Source: Endozoicomonas sp. SCSIO W0465 (GTDB lineage Bacteria; Pseudomonadota; Gammaproteobacteria; Pseudomonadales; Endozoicomonadaceae). Taken from it: a stretch of 64,000 nt of DNA. Of this stretch, positions 37,138 to 45,917 are shown piece by piece (position 1 is the first letter of the stretch; every line of letters starts with the position of its first letter). A program made the translations under genes and the position numbers. The notes beneath the pieces are model-generated. The model did no database searches. It was not told the origin of the DNA and saw only the letters and a list, made by a program, of their open reading frames with translations. The stretch spans positions 6,556,501 to 6,620,500 of the forward strand of contig NZ_CP092417.1 in assembly GCF_023716865.1 (NCBI RefSeq), in the 5' to 3' direction.

Positions 37138-38627
37138 ATGATTCCAGAACTACCCGCAACTATGTCGGCTGAGATTCTCTTGAAAGAGAATGCAGAGCTG
37201 CGGATGAGAGTTGCCTGTCTGGAAGAGCGATGTCGAGAATTGGAAGAAAAGGTTGGCAAGAACAGTCAAAACAGCAGCAAGCCGCCATCGTCTGATGGTT
37301 ATCAAAAACCTTGTAAAAACAGTAATTCTCCAGATCATTCTGACGACCTTTCCGCAGATAAAGGTACCGATCCATCGGATGAAAAACCCAATCCTAAAAG
37401 TCTGAGACAGTCTTCTGGTAATAAAGCCGGTGGAAAGAAAGGGCATCAGGGCACTTGTCTTAAACAGGTCGATATCCCTGACTATATTGAGTACCTTCCG
37501 GTTAAAGAATGCAATAAATGTCAGGCGTCTCTTCTTGATAGTGAGCCGGTCAAATATATTGAACGACAGGTGTTTGAACCAGGGAGACCGGGTGAATTTG
37601 AAGTAACGGCCCATAGAGCTGAAGTAAAAATCTGCACTTGTGGTTGTCGGAATCAGGCTGAATTCCCGGAAGGTGTTACCGCTGCCGCACAATATGGCTC
37701 AGCCACACAGGCTATGGCCGTCTATCTTAACCAATACCATTTCCTGCCTTTTAAGCGCGTGTCAGAGTATTTTAATACTCTCTATAAAATGAGTGTAAGT
37801 GCAGGCACTGTCGCCAATTTTGTGGCCAGAACCTATGAAAATCTGGCTTCTACTGAAGAGGTTATTCGTGACGCCTTGCGGGAATCGTCTGTTGCCGGAG
37901 CCGATGAAACGGGTATGCGGGCCGAGGGCTCTTTGCACTGGCTACACGTTATGCGGGATGAACAATGGACGCTCTACTACTTGTCTGAAAAGCGAGGTCG
38001 TGAGGCCATGGACACGATGGGCATACTGCTAACATTTGCAGGCGTTCTGGTTCATGATCATTGGAAATCCTATTTTGCATATGCGGCAACTCACGTACTT
38101 TGCAATGCCCATCACCTGAGGGAGCTTTTGGGTGTTGTTGATAGGGACAGCAATCAACTGGCGTTGCGATTGATGAAGCTACTGAGGCTTTCCTGGCATT
38201 ACTGCAAGGGCTTTAAGACCATAGGTATGCTACAGATGCCAAGTGTTGTCTGTGAACGAATCGAGAAGATTTATGACCGGTTGCTTCAGCGGGCTCTAAT
38301 GAAAGAAGTCGTCTATATGGAGAAGCAACGAGAGGAGCTTAAGCGCAAGAAAGTCAAGAATACTAAAGCTTACAATCTCTTCAAACGACTCACTGAGTTC
38401 AAGGCTGAGACACTGCGCTTCATGTCAGATTTTACCATTCCCTTCGATAACAATGGCAGTGAGCGGGATGTTCGAATGGCCAAGTTAAAGCAGAAAATCT
38501 CAGGCTGCTTCAGGAGTGCAGACGGTGGTTCTATGTTTGCACGGATTCGCAGCTATTTGTCGTCTGCCAGAAAACAGGGAATGGACATATATCAATCACT
38601 TCATAGAGCTGTTCGGAATTACTGTAA
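37138..38627 (+). pseudogene. IS66-family transposase, last codons displaced by IS4
   Basis: The frame is intact to ...HRAVRNYCN, then reads TGA inside the IS4 end, so only the last eight residues (MPLLSAE region) are lost. The missing 25 nt are at 39744-39768. The 497-aa product might retain activity. Confidence 0.85.
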
Positions 38628-39734
38628 CTGAAGTTACGCAGCTAACAGCTCTCTCAGCTGCCCCAACGAAGCTTTCAGCCCTGCCATATAGATTTTGGCT
38701 CTGAGCTGAAAGTGATTCAGATTTACTTTCAATGACAATACTTCCAACCTGAAGGCTGAGTAAATTGAAAGAAAGATATGATTACTCTGTGTTCTCACAG
38801 TATGCGCCGGTGACTTGGCCATTGACGCATTCGATTTCAGCGTTTTATGGAAGACCTCGACTTTCCACCGTTTCTCGTAGATTGCCTTGAGAGTCTCGGC
38901 ATCACAGTCAAGATCGCTGCAAACCAGATAGAGAATGCCTGTGCTTCCGTCTTTGTTTTTAAAGACCTGACGGTATAGCAGAACAGGGAAATCGACACCT
39001 GCTATCCACCCTTGTACAGGCTTATCTTCTGAAAAATCAACAGTATCTATACGCTGTGAACGGCCTTGTAATTTGTCGTCCAGACTGAGGGATACCTTGC
39101 GGTTTGACTTCATCGCCATCAGGAAATGTTTATTACAGTCGTGTCGAATAAACATCATATTGTCGTTTGAGCAAAACCAGCTATCTGCAAGGACATAGCG
39201 GAACATAAGCTGGTTATGGCAGCAAATCATCAGCATCTCCCGCATCATTTCATTTTTGGTTTGCTCTGCATATCGTCTTACCTTTTTTGTCTTCAAGTCG
39301 GTGTACAGGATGGTTTTCTCGATCAATTTATAGGCGACAGGATCGACGCATCTCCGGCATGGTAGTGTGCATTGAGCAGATTTATACCTTTCACGGTGCG
39401 ATTTTTTGTATGATCAAAATGCCAGGTGTTCAGGGCATTCTCTTTGCTGAACTGCTTTTCCTGAATCGTATCGTCAAAGATCAAAACCCCATCACTGCAC
39501 TCAACCTGTCGCACGACGGGTTTAACGTAAAGCCATAAGTCACGACTGGTAAACTCATTGTTTGAAAGCAATCGGGTGAATTGGTCATGACTGTAGACAT
39601 TATCCAAAAGCTCTGACACTCCCGTTGCAGTGGTCTTCCCAGACGACGACAACAGGTAGTCAGAATAAAGTTCTATGAGATCATTTTTCATGCCACCAAT
39701 AATGGCTGATTTTCAGCAAGGTGCGTAACTTGAG
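38628..39734 (-). mobile_element. IS4-family element copy 2 (full length)
   Basis: 1,107 bp with inverted repeats CTGAAGTTACGCAGCT / CTCAAGTTACGCACCT. It is flanked by TTACTGTAA (38619-38627 and 39735-39743) inside the IS66 transposase gene. This is the innermost element of the nest. Confidence 0.92.
38634..39691 (-). pseudogene. IS4-family transposase, frameshifted
   Basis: The N-terminal frame is 39323-39691 and the C-terminal frame 38634-39326. Compared with copy 1, one T is missing at about 39345 (GTCGATCC versus GTCGATTCC), shifting the frame after HAGDASI. Motifs LIFDDTIQEK, YVLADSWF and YEKRWKVEVFHKTLK (exact IS4 Y-x2-R-x3-E-x6-K spacing) are all present. Confidence 0.9.
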
Positions 39735-39780
39735 TTACTGTAATATGCCTTTGCTCAGTGCTGAATAGTTACGATCAGGG

Positions 39781-40741
39781 TATTGAAAAAGGGCGCACTG
39801 TGGCTATTGACAGCACAGTCACCGAATCGGATATCAAACCTCCTTGCGACAGTGATCTTTTAGCCAGTTCCGTTAAAGAAATTTGTCGGCTGCTGGAACG
39901 GGGACAAACACTGACAGCGACACCGCTTTATGAATATACCCATCACAACCGAGCCGTAAAAGATGCGGCCAGAAAATGCATCTACGCTGGCAAAGAAGAG
40001 CGGCATCAGCATTATAAAAAACTGCTGCAGTTGACCCGAAAATCCCGGAAGGTACTTATCGAAGCTACTGTCACGCTAGCAAACGCCCGTCAGCAGGGGC
40101 AGTGTCTCCTGGCTGATGATGCCGACAAGTGGCAGGCCGATGTGGATCACCTGTTACCCCTGGTGGATGCAATAGTCTCCCAGACAGAGCGCAGGGTCTT
40201 TAAGGGTGAAAAGGTGCCAGCCCAGGAAAAAGTGGTTAGCCTGTATGAACCCCATACGGATATCATCGTAAAAGACAGGCGGCAAGTACAGTATGGCCAT
40301 AAACTGAACCTGGTTCAGGGAAAAAGTCGATTGATCCTGGACCTGGTTATTGAGGAAGGTAACCCAGCGGATTCGGACCAATTCATTCCGATGATGGAAA
40401 GACAAAAAGAAATTTATGGTCGTGTACCTCGCCAGACAAGCGGTGACGGCGGATACGCGTGTCGCGCTAATTTGGAAAAAGCCAAGGCCATGGGAATCAG
40501 CGATGTAGCTTTTAATAAGAAGCGCGGACTTGAAGTCGAAGAGATGACTAAAAGTCAGTATGTGTATAAAACGCTCTTTCGCTTCCGGGCAGGTATTGAA
40601 GCGGGAATTTCGTGGCTAAAGAGATGTTTTGGGCTATCACGTTGCCACTGCAAGGGTTCTGAGCGTTTTGATTCTCATTGCTGGTTATCGGTGGTCTGTT
40701 ACAACCTGGTGATTCTGGCCAGACACCCGGCACCATCCTGA
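39781..40741 (+). pseudogene. ISNCY-like transposase, C-terminal part
   Basis: Continues the 36648 gene: IEKGRTVAIDSTVTESDIKPP (catalytic Asp), LIEATVTLANARQQGQ, LVQGKSRLILDLVIEEGNPADS, TSGDGGYACRANLEKAKAMG, and FRAGIEAGISWLKRCFGLSRC (catalytic Glu region). Separated from the N-terminus by the IS66/IS4 block. Confidence 0.88.
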
Positions 40742-40949
40742 TAGCCACCTCCACGCTACATGAAAGTACCTTTCCAGCATGGTGGGAGGATGTTTTCTGC
40801 CTGCTTTTCGCGTTTTTCTCCAATATCCGTCCCAGATTAGAGAAAAAAAGGGAAGAGTTTTTGCGGCTCTCTGGAATTTCAGGAAATATCAAAACGCACG
40901 TACAATCTAATTATGATTGCCTGATGCGTTTTTGGACGAGAACTATCTA

Positions 40950-41087
40950 TCAGAGTTCAACTATCGGTTTAACCGGCGTTTTGATATGCCTTCAATGATC
41001 TCAAGGCTAGGTCGGGCTGCAGTCAATACAGCACCGATGCCGGATCGACTTCTCAAACTGCCAGACGTCCAGTGGAAACCGGGTTAG
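40950..41087 (+). pseudogene. IS1595-family transposase, C-terminal part
   Basis: 45 codons plus stop: SEFNYRFNRRFDMPSMISRL..., the typical end of this transposase family (EF.YRFNRRF). It joins RYL at 31458 in frame when the inserts are removed. The sequence from 41088 to 41353 is the IS1595 non-coding tail. Confidence 0.92.
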
Positions 41088-41361
41088 CCATCAACCGATA
41101 ATTGAAAGTCAGTTGACGTATTAATATCATTATTTCGAATGATGATGTGGGTCTTTGCTTGTTCGGAGCGGTTATGAAACCGAATTTAGTTGATAATCTG
41201 GAGAACAAGCCGTCATGATGCCTGCTCCACCGGTAATACTGGAGAGGTTCTATTATTTCTTTACCGGGTTATAGACATAAAGAATGAAAAGCTGCACGTA
41301 TATTCTTAAATTATCTTTCCCTGTGTCATGACGTACGATCAGTGGTAATCAGGTAATCTTT

Positions 41362-41690
41362 ATGGTCTTTACGATCTGAACAATAAGAAATGGAATGGAT
41401 TGCAGGTCTCTACCAACTGGTTTACCCCCTTCTACACATTTAATAATGGCAGCTTTCTCTCTTATCAGGGCTATATTGACTATCAGTTTGGTGCCAAAAA
41501 CACGTTTGCAGGCCAACCACAGGCTACCCACGGAGGGGCGATGTTCAACGGCCTCTACTGGCACATTGATCAATTTGCCCTGGGTTACGGTCTGAAGCTC
41601 TACTCGGACGTTTATCTGGTTAAAAACCATGTAAATGGCATGAAATCTTCAGGAGCCAGCCAATATTTTGCGGTCAGCTATAAATTCTGA
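41362..41690 (+). pseudogene. tsx: Tsx/OmpK-type nucleoside channel, 3' part
   Basis: YGLYDLNNKKWNGLQVSTNW, FLSYQGYIDYQFGAKN, GLYWHIDQFALGYGLKLYSDVY and terminal YFAVSYKF (aromatic C-terminus typical of outer-membrane barrels). It is the in-frame continuation of 30029-30560 (532 + 329 nt = 287 codons). Confidence 0.9.
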
Positions 41691-41841
41691 TCACTCTAAA
41701 AATCAACATACGGTGAAAAACACTCATTTATAGTGATAATTAACTGCTTACAGAATGCTTGCAGGATAATTAACTCATAACGACACACGTGCCGTGGAAC
41801 AAATGATATATTGGTGCTCACTTTTCCCGGAAGTTGTCTTT

Positions 41842-42804
41842 ATGCACCCAAGACCAGCAGGCACATTCGCCAGGCAACATAAGTTCTGGCTGAAGCTGAT
41901 TGTCACTATCTTATTGGCATCCCTGCTGGTTACATTGACTTATTTCTGGATCTCACAGGAAAACCACAGACCCGGTTACATTCATGACAAGACCTACAAA
42001 CTGACCATTCTTAACACCAGTGAGCTTGTTCATGAACATGCACCGTCCAATAGCGGTGATCAACTGATTCAACGGCAAGAGCTGATCAGTACAATACGCA
42101 GGGAGGTTGAAGCCAATGGCGGGAAATTATTGTTACTCTCCGGAGGTGAGCTCAGCACCGATAATGACCTACTTAACCTGAAACAGCTGAACCAGCTGGG
42201 TTATAACGCCATGGCGGTCAGCCCATTCTTATTTGATGAGCCACTGAACACGATTCGAACCCAGGAAGCCACTGCTGACTTTCCTTTTTTGTCCGCCAAC
42301 CTTTATGAATCTGAAACAGGCCGTCCCGTTTTTGATGCCTATGCCCTGTTTGACTTCGATGGTCTAAATATTGCCGTTATGGGGATTACCAGGCTTGGGA
42401 CTGTTAGTGATGGTCTTGGTGCAGCAACGGCAGAGTACCGCCGGGGTATTGAACTCATTGATCCGGTGCTGGCCACTGCAGAGCTGGTACCCTACTTGAG
42501 AAAACAGGCCGACATCGTGATCGTTGCCACCCATGTCATCCATTACCCAAAGCCGCTAAAACCCGGCAGCAAGCCGTTTTCTCCGGTATCCAGGGTGGCA
42601 GGTATTGACCTGCTGGTAGGACATGGTGCCCTGCCTCCCACTGAGGCTTATGGCCAGACGGAAACCAGTGCGCCGTTAGACACCCCTGAATACGGCTCAG
42701 CCATCAGGAGAATTGATTTGGAATTTCGTAATGGTAAATTAAAGAAAACAAACGCCACGCAAATTCATCTGATCAGTAAAATAGAATCTGCACATGATTA
42801 TTGA
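41842..42804 (+). CDS. UshA-like metallophosphatase-fold protein lacking metal ligands
   Basis: 320 aa from ATG 41842 (GGAAG 9 nt upstream; an in-frame ATG at 41794 lacks support). An N-terminal anchor (FWLKLIVTILLASLLVTLTYFW) precedes a domain that tracks UshA closely: YKLTILNTSE, IRREVEANGGKLLLLSGGE, LGYNAMAVSPFLFDEPLNTIRTQE, FPFLSANLYESETGRPVFDAYALF, IVATHVIHYPKP. By-eye alignment shows substitutions at metal-site positions: TND becomes TSE, SGGD becomes SGGE and GNHEFD becomes SPFLFD. The C-terminal nucleotide-binding domain is absent (UshA is ~550 aa). It follows the nucleoside channel gene. Likely a periplasm-facing pseudoenzyme or binding protein. Confidence 0.75.
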   Translation: MHPRPAGTFARQHKFWLKLIVTILLASLLVTLTYFWISQENHRPGYIHDKTYKLTILNTSELVHEHAPSNSGDQLIQRQELISTIRREVEANGGKLLLLSGGELSTDNDLLNLKQLNQLGYNAMAVSPFLFDEPLNTIRTQEATADFPFLSANLYESETGRPVFDAYALFDFDGLNIAVMGITRLGTVSDGLGAATAEYRRGIELIDPVLATAELVPYLRKQADIVIVATHVIHYPKPLKPGSKPFSPVSRVAGIDLLVGHGALPPTEAYGQTETSAPLDTPEYGSAIRRIDLEFRNGKLKKTNATQIHLISKIESAHDY

Positions 42805-42971
42805 ATTCACCATTTAATCCGGAAACTGTTAATAAGACGATAGTAATAAAAAGTTTTCCCGTTTAATCACCAGCCATGCTCTTATTCTATCGGTTAATTT
42901 CTATCAGCCCCTGGCACAGCATCTATACTTGCTTCACTCAATCATTAACATTGATATAGCAGGTAATTACC

Positions 42972-44339
42972 TTGTCCAGTTTACGACCTTCTTTGCTGTC
43001 TTGTGCAGTTGTTATTTTCAGTCTGCCTGTAATGGCCATTGACAGCTCTGATCCATTTATCCGTGATGCCAAAATCGATGGCAAAGTTGAGACCATTTTT
43101 TATAACGATAAAAATACTTCTGATGGAACAACCGGCGGTGCATGGACTGGCGCTATCTGGCTTAATGCCGAGACTGGCTACCTTGCTGATGTCATCAACG
43201 TTGGCGGCTCCGCCTATCGTGTGGCAAAACTGAATATGAAAGCAGGTAATAACGGTTCCAGTGACCTGTTAAATGCTGATAATGAAGGTTTTGGCAAGGT
43301 TGGGCAGCTATGGGTCGATGTCAAACTGCCCAAAAGCTATGACGGTGTCTCAGCTGATGTCAAAATTGGCCGCCAGCTGATGGAAACCGGCCTGATCAGA
43401 TATTCAAGCTCACGCTCTGTGCCCAGTAGCTGGCAGGGTGTCGATGCCGCCGTCAGTATGGATAATTTCAAGGGCAAAATCGCCTGGGTCGACGAAGTAT
43501 CCACAAGAACCCAGTCCGGCTTTCATCACATCGTGAATGCCGAAAATGAAAAGATTGACTGGGTAGTTGCCATGCAATTGAGCTATACCTTCGATCTTGC
43601 CAACCATCGGAGCCTTGAGCTGCAATACAATAATGGCCTGGCCCATAAGTACGTTACTGGCCAAAATGTCAACGCCATCTTTACCATGCCGCTGCATAAC
43701 GACTCCACACTAACCCTGACGGGTATGTACTACCACGCAAAACAGGATGGTGATCTCTGGAAGTGGGTAAACAATCCAAAAGCAGAGGACTATTCACCTA
43801 GACCTTTTGATAACAAAGCCCAGTCTGGCAACTTGAATGCAGTTCTGGAAAGTGGTCCATGGACGTTCAATGCTGGCGTCACCTATACCAAAGCAAAAAC
43901 ATCGGTGGTTAATACAGAGAACAATTACCAGACCATCGGCTACTACGACTACTACTTCGGGGCCAATACCCAGGGTGCATACGATGTACCCAGTAACGCC
44001 ATCTATTCGTCCTTCTACTTTGACAAGGAAACCGCCTGGATGGTCGGCGCTGAGTACGACTTCAGCTCTGTTGGTATCGATGGATTGTCTTTTGGCTATA
44101 ACTATATGTACGGTTCAGGCATGAAGGCTCGAAATATAGCAACCAATACCGAGCAGGATGTACATGAATCTGAGAGCGACCTGACCCTGATCTACAATTT
44201 CAACCAACCCGAGTTGAAAGGCCTGCAATTCAAAGTAGAGTATGCCTATTACAAGAACAGTGACGCCTTCTACCTGGCAACGGGTCAAAATGAAGTCAAA
44301 GACCTGCGCTCCTGGTTAAGTTACAGCTTCTCTATCTGA
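42972..44339 (+). CDS. OprD-family outer-membrane porin
   Basis: 455 aa, TTG start at 42972, weak ribosome site. Signal peptide LRPSLLSCAVVIFSLPVMA. The mature protein begins DSSDPFIRDAKIDGKVETIFYND and shows OprD features: ADVKIGRQLMETGLIRYSSSRSVPSSWQGVDAAV, LQYNNGLAHKYVTGQN, ESDLTLIYNFNQPELKGLQFKVEYAYYKN, ending LRSWLSYSFSI. OprD porins (PF03573) admit amino acids, peptides or aromatic acids. No gene partner indicates its substrate. REP-like repeats start directly after the stop. Confidence 0.9.
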   Translation: MSSLRPSLLSCAVVIFSLPVMAIDSSDPFIRDAKIDGKVETIFYNDKNTSDGTTGGAWTGAIWLNAETGYLADVINVGGSAYRVAKLNMKAGNNGSSDLLNADNEGFGKVGQLWVDVKLPKSYDGVSADVKIGRQLMETGLIRYSSSRSVPSSWQGVDAAVSMDNFKGKIAWVDEVSTRTQSGFHHIVNAENEKIDWVVAMQLSYTFDLANHRSLELQYNNGLAHKYVTGQNVNAIFTMPLHNDSTLTLTGMYYHAKQDGDLWKWVNNPKAEDYSPRPFDNKAQSGNLNAVLESGPWTFNAGVTYTKAKTSVVNTENNYQTIGYYDYYFGANTQGAYDVPSNAIYSSFYFDKETAWMVGAEYDFSSVGIDGLSFGYNYMYGSGMKARNIATNTEQDVHESESDLTLIYNFNQPELKGLQFKVEYAYYKNSDAFYLATGQNEVKDLRSWLSYSFSI

Positions 44340-44384
44340 TACTATGCTACTAGTGCAGCCAAGCGTTGTTATACATACACAAGC

Positions 44385-44720
44385 ACCTCGTTCCCACGGT
44401 CCTGAGGTTGTCGCAAAACCCTCCGGACACCTCGTTCCCACGCTCTGGAGGTTGTCGCAAAACACTGCGGACACTCTGGACATCCCGTTCCCATGCTCCG
44501 CGTGGGAATGCATACCGATCCCGCCACAAATACCATACTCGCATGGAGCCCCCGAAAACCCTACCAGGCAGTGGCTCTTTCTCCTGCTGCCAGATCCGTA
44601 TGCATTCCCACGCGGAGCGTGGGAACGAGGTGTCCGGAGGGTTTTGCGACACCCTCCAGAGCATGGGAGCGAGGGAGCTGGCTGTATGGGTATTAGCGCT
44701 TTTCTGCACCAGGAGGCTGA
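44385..44720. repeat. REP/BIME-like repeat cluster
   Basis: Several copies of a palindrome TTCCCACGCTCCGCGTGGGAA or its variants. One inverted pair of ~30-bp arms lies at 44484-44515 and 44607-44640, separated by about 90 bp that is repeated nearly unchanged at 45710-45790. The cluster lies between the porin and the META-domain gene; the many short ORFs here are by-products. Confidence 0.8.
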
Positions 44721-44914
44721 CCGTTCATCCTTAAGTGACTAACCATAGGAAATTATCTATTTCGTATGGTTAGACCGCTGATAACACTCCGATAAAAATC
44801 AGCACCTGTAAACGGTCCTTCTTTTTATGTAGCCCGACATATTTGATTTCATATTTGCCCTTCTCTTTGTAAAAATATCAGTGATTTTTTTGCAGTAATC
44901 CAATGGAGTTATCA

Positions 44915-45556
44915 ATGAAGCCATGTCAGTTTGGGGTTGTGGTTATGTCTGTACTTCTGACCGCCTGTAATACCTTGCCTGAAGGTCGATGGCAGGAAAC
45001 CAGCCCTGCGTCAGCAACATCCCCCATCACCCTGGATATCAACAATGATCGCATTGCCGCCAATGCTGGCTGCAACCGGCTGATGGGCTCGGTCAAAATG
45101 TACGGTGATCAGCTGATCGTCGAGCAGCTCGCCAGTACCCTGATGATGTGTAATGGCGAAGCGGCCAAAAAGGAAGAAGCCCTGAAACAGCTATTGGATG
45201 ATAAACCCAGGGTTCAGATGTCTGGAGACCAATTGATACTCAGTACCAATACTTCCAGCTATGTCTTTAAAAAGCAGCCCAATATGGAAGATGGAGTGAC
45301 CCGCTTTATTTATGTTGCTCCGGAAAAAACTCAATGTACCGGCGTAGCCCCAATGGAGTGCCTGCAGATTCGGGAGTCTGAAGAAGATCCCTGGACTCTG
45401 TTTTATGGCAATATCGAAGGTTTTGAGTTTACCCCCGGGACGGCTTATCGTCTCAGAATCAAAGAGTTTGATGTTCCAAACCCACCAGCAGATGCTTCCG
45501 GCAAGCGTTGGATACTGGATCTGGTGGTAGAGACGGAGTGGGTTGACAATCAGTAA
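44915..45556 (+). CDS. META/DUF4377-domain lipoprotein (HslJ-like)
   Basis: 213 aa from ATG 44915 (GGAG 8 nt upstream; an ATG at 44903 is less likely). A lipoprotein signal ends in LLTAC with NTLPEG following, so probably outer-membrane lipidated. The META domain shows LDINNDRIAANAGCNRLMGSV, LASTLMMCNGEAAKKEEALKQLL and LSTNTSSYVFKK. The C-terminal DUF4377-like part is IYVAPEKTQCTGVAPMECLQIRES...WTLFYGNIEGFEFTPGTAYRLRI. HslJ proteins are linked to heat and novobiocin tolerance in E. coli; the role here is unknown. Confidence 0.85.
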   Translation: MKPCQFGVVVMSVLLTACNTLPEGRWQETSPASATSPITLDINNDRIAANAGCNRLMGSVKMYGDQLIVEQLASTLMMCNGEAAKKEEALKQLLDDKPRVQMSGDQLILSTNTSSYVFKKQPNMEDGVTRFIYVAPEKTQCTGVAPMECLQIRESEEDPWTLFYGNIEGFEFTPGTAYRLRIKEFDVPNPPADASGKRWILDLVVETEWVDNQ

Positions 45557-45619
45557 GCCCCCTTCCCATCTGGATAGTAAGTCAATTCAGGGGGGATAAG
45601 CAGAAGCCAGGGCCGGTTA

Positions 45620-45845
45620 TACATACATAAGCACCTCACTCCCAGGGTTCGAGGTTGTCTCAACACCCTCCGAACACCTCGTTCCCATGCTCCGCGTGGG
45701 AATGCATACCGATCCCGCCACAAATACCATACTCGCATGGAGCCCCCGAAAACCCTACCAGACAGTGGCTATTTCTCATGCTGCCAGATCCGTATGCATT
45801 CCCACGCGGGACCCACAGGGCCTAAAAGCGTGGGAACGAGGGACG
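45620..45845. repeat. REP/BIME-like repeat cluster with 20-bp loop module
   Basis: Inverted arms at 45680-45711 and 45791-45843. The right palindrome carries an extra loop GACCCACAGGGCCTAAAAGC, the complement of the module in the 900 copy. The spacer matches that of 44516-44606 closely. Confidence 0.8.
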
Positions 45846-45917
45846 AGGGATTTCAGAACCAGTTCTATGGAACCAATTATTTTATAGCAAGTCCAAGCTG
45901 CATCCTGCAGTGATGCT

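Larger units (their letters stand above)
37049..39772 (+). mobile_element. IS66-family element copy 4, interrupted by IS4
   Basis: Flanked by GATCAGGG (37041-37048, 39773-39780). The net length without the IS4 insert and its duplication is 1,608 bp, identical to the other copies. Confidence 0.95.
36511..40943 (+). mobile_element. ISNCY-like element interrupted by IS66/IS4
   Basis: Terminal inverted repeats GTTCTCGTCCAAAAAC / GTTTTTGGACGAGAAC. The target duplication TATCTA is at 40944-40949 and at 31453-31458, the latter now separated by the two IS1182 elements. It is inserted in the IS1595 transposase gene. The net length without the IS66 block is about 1.7 kb. Confidence 0.85.
30561..41353 (+). 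mobile_element. IS1595-family element carrying a five-level nested insertion
   Basis: Ends CCTGATTACCAC...GTGGTAATCAGG, flanked by an 8-bp duplication TAATCTTT (30553-30560, 41354-41361). Without its inserts the element is about 1.3 kb (30561-31458 plus 40950-41353). It was entered by an ISNCY-like element (36511-40943) that holds an IS66 copy which in turn holds an IS4 copy. Two IS1182-type elements, one containing another IS66, later landed at the left junction. Confidence 0.93.

Noticed and set aside
44340..44742. Overlapping ORFs of 119-132 codons after the porin
   Set aside because: All fall in REP-like repeats (HAERGNE, RSHAPRGNAY type translations) and are artefacts of the palindromes.
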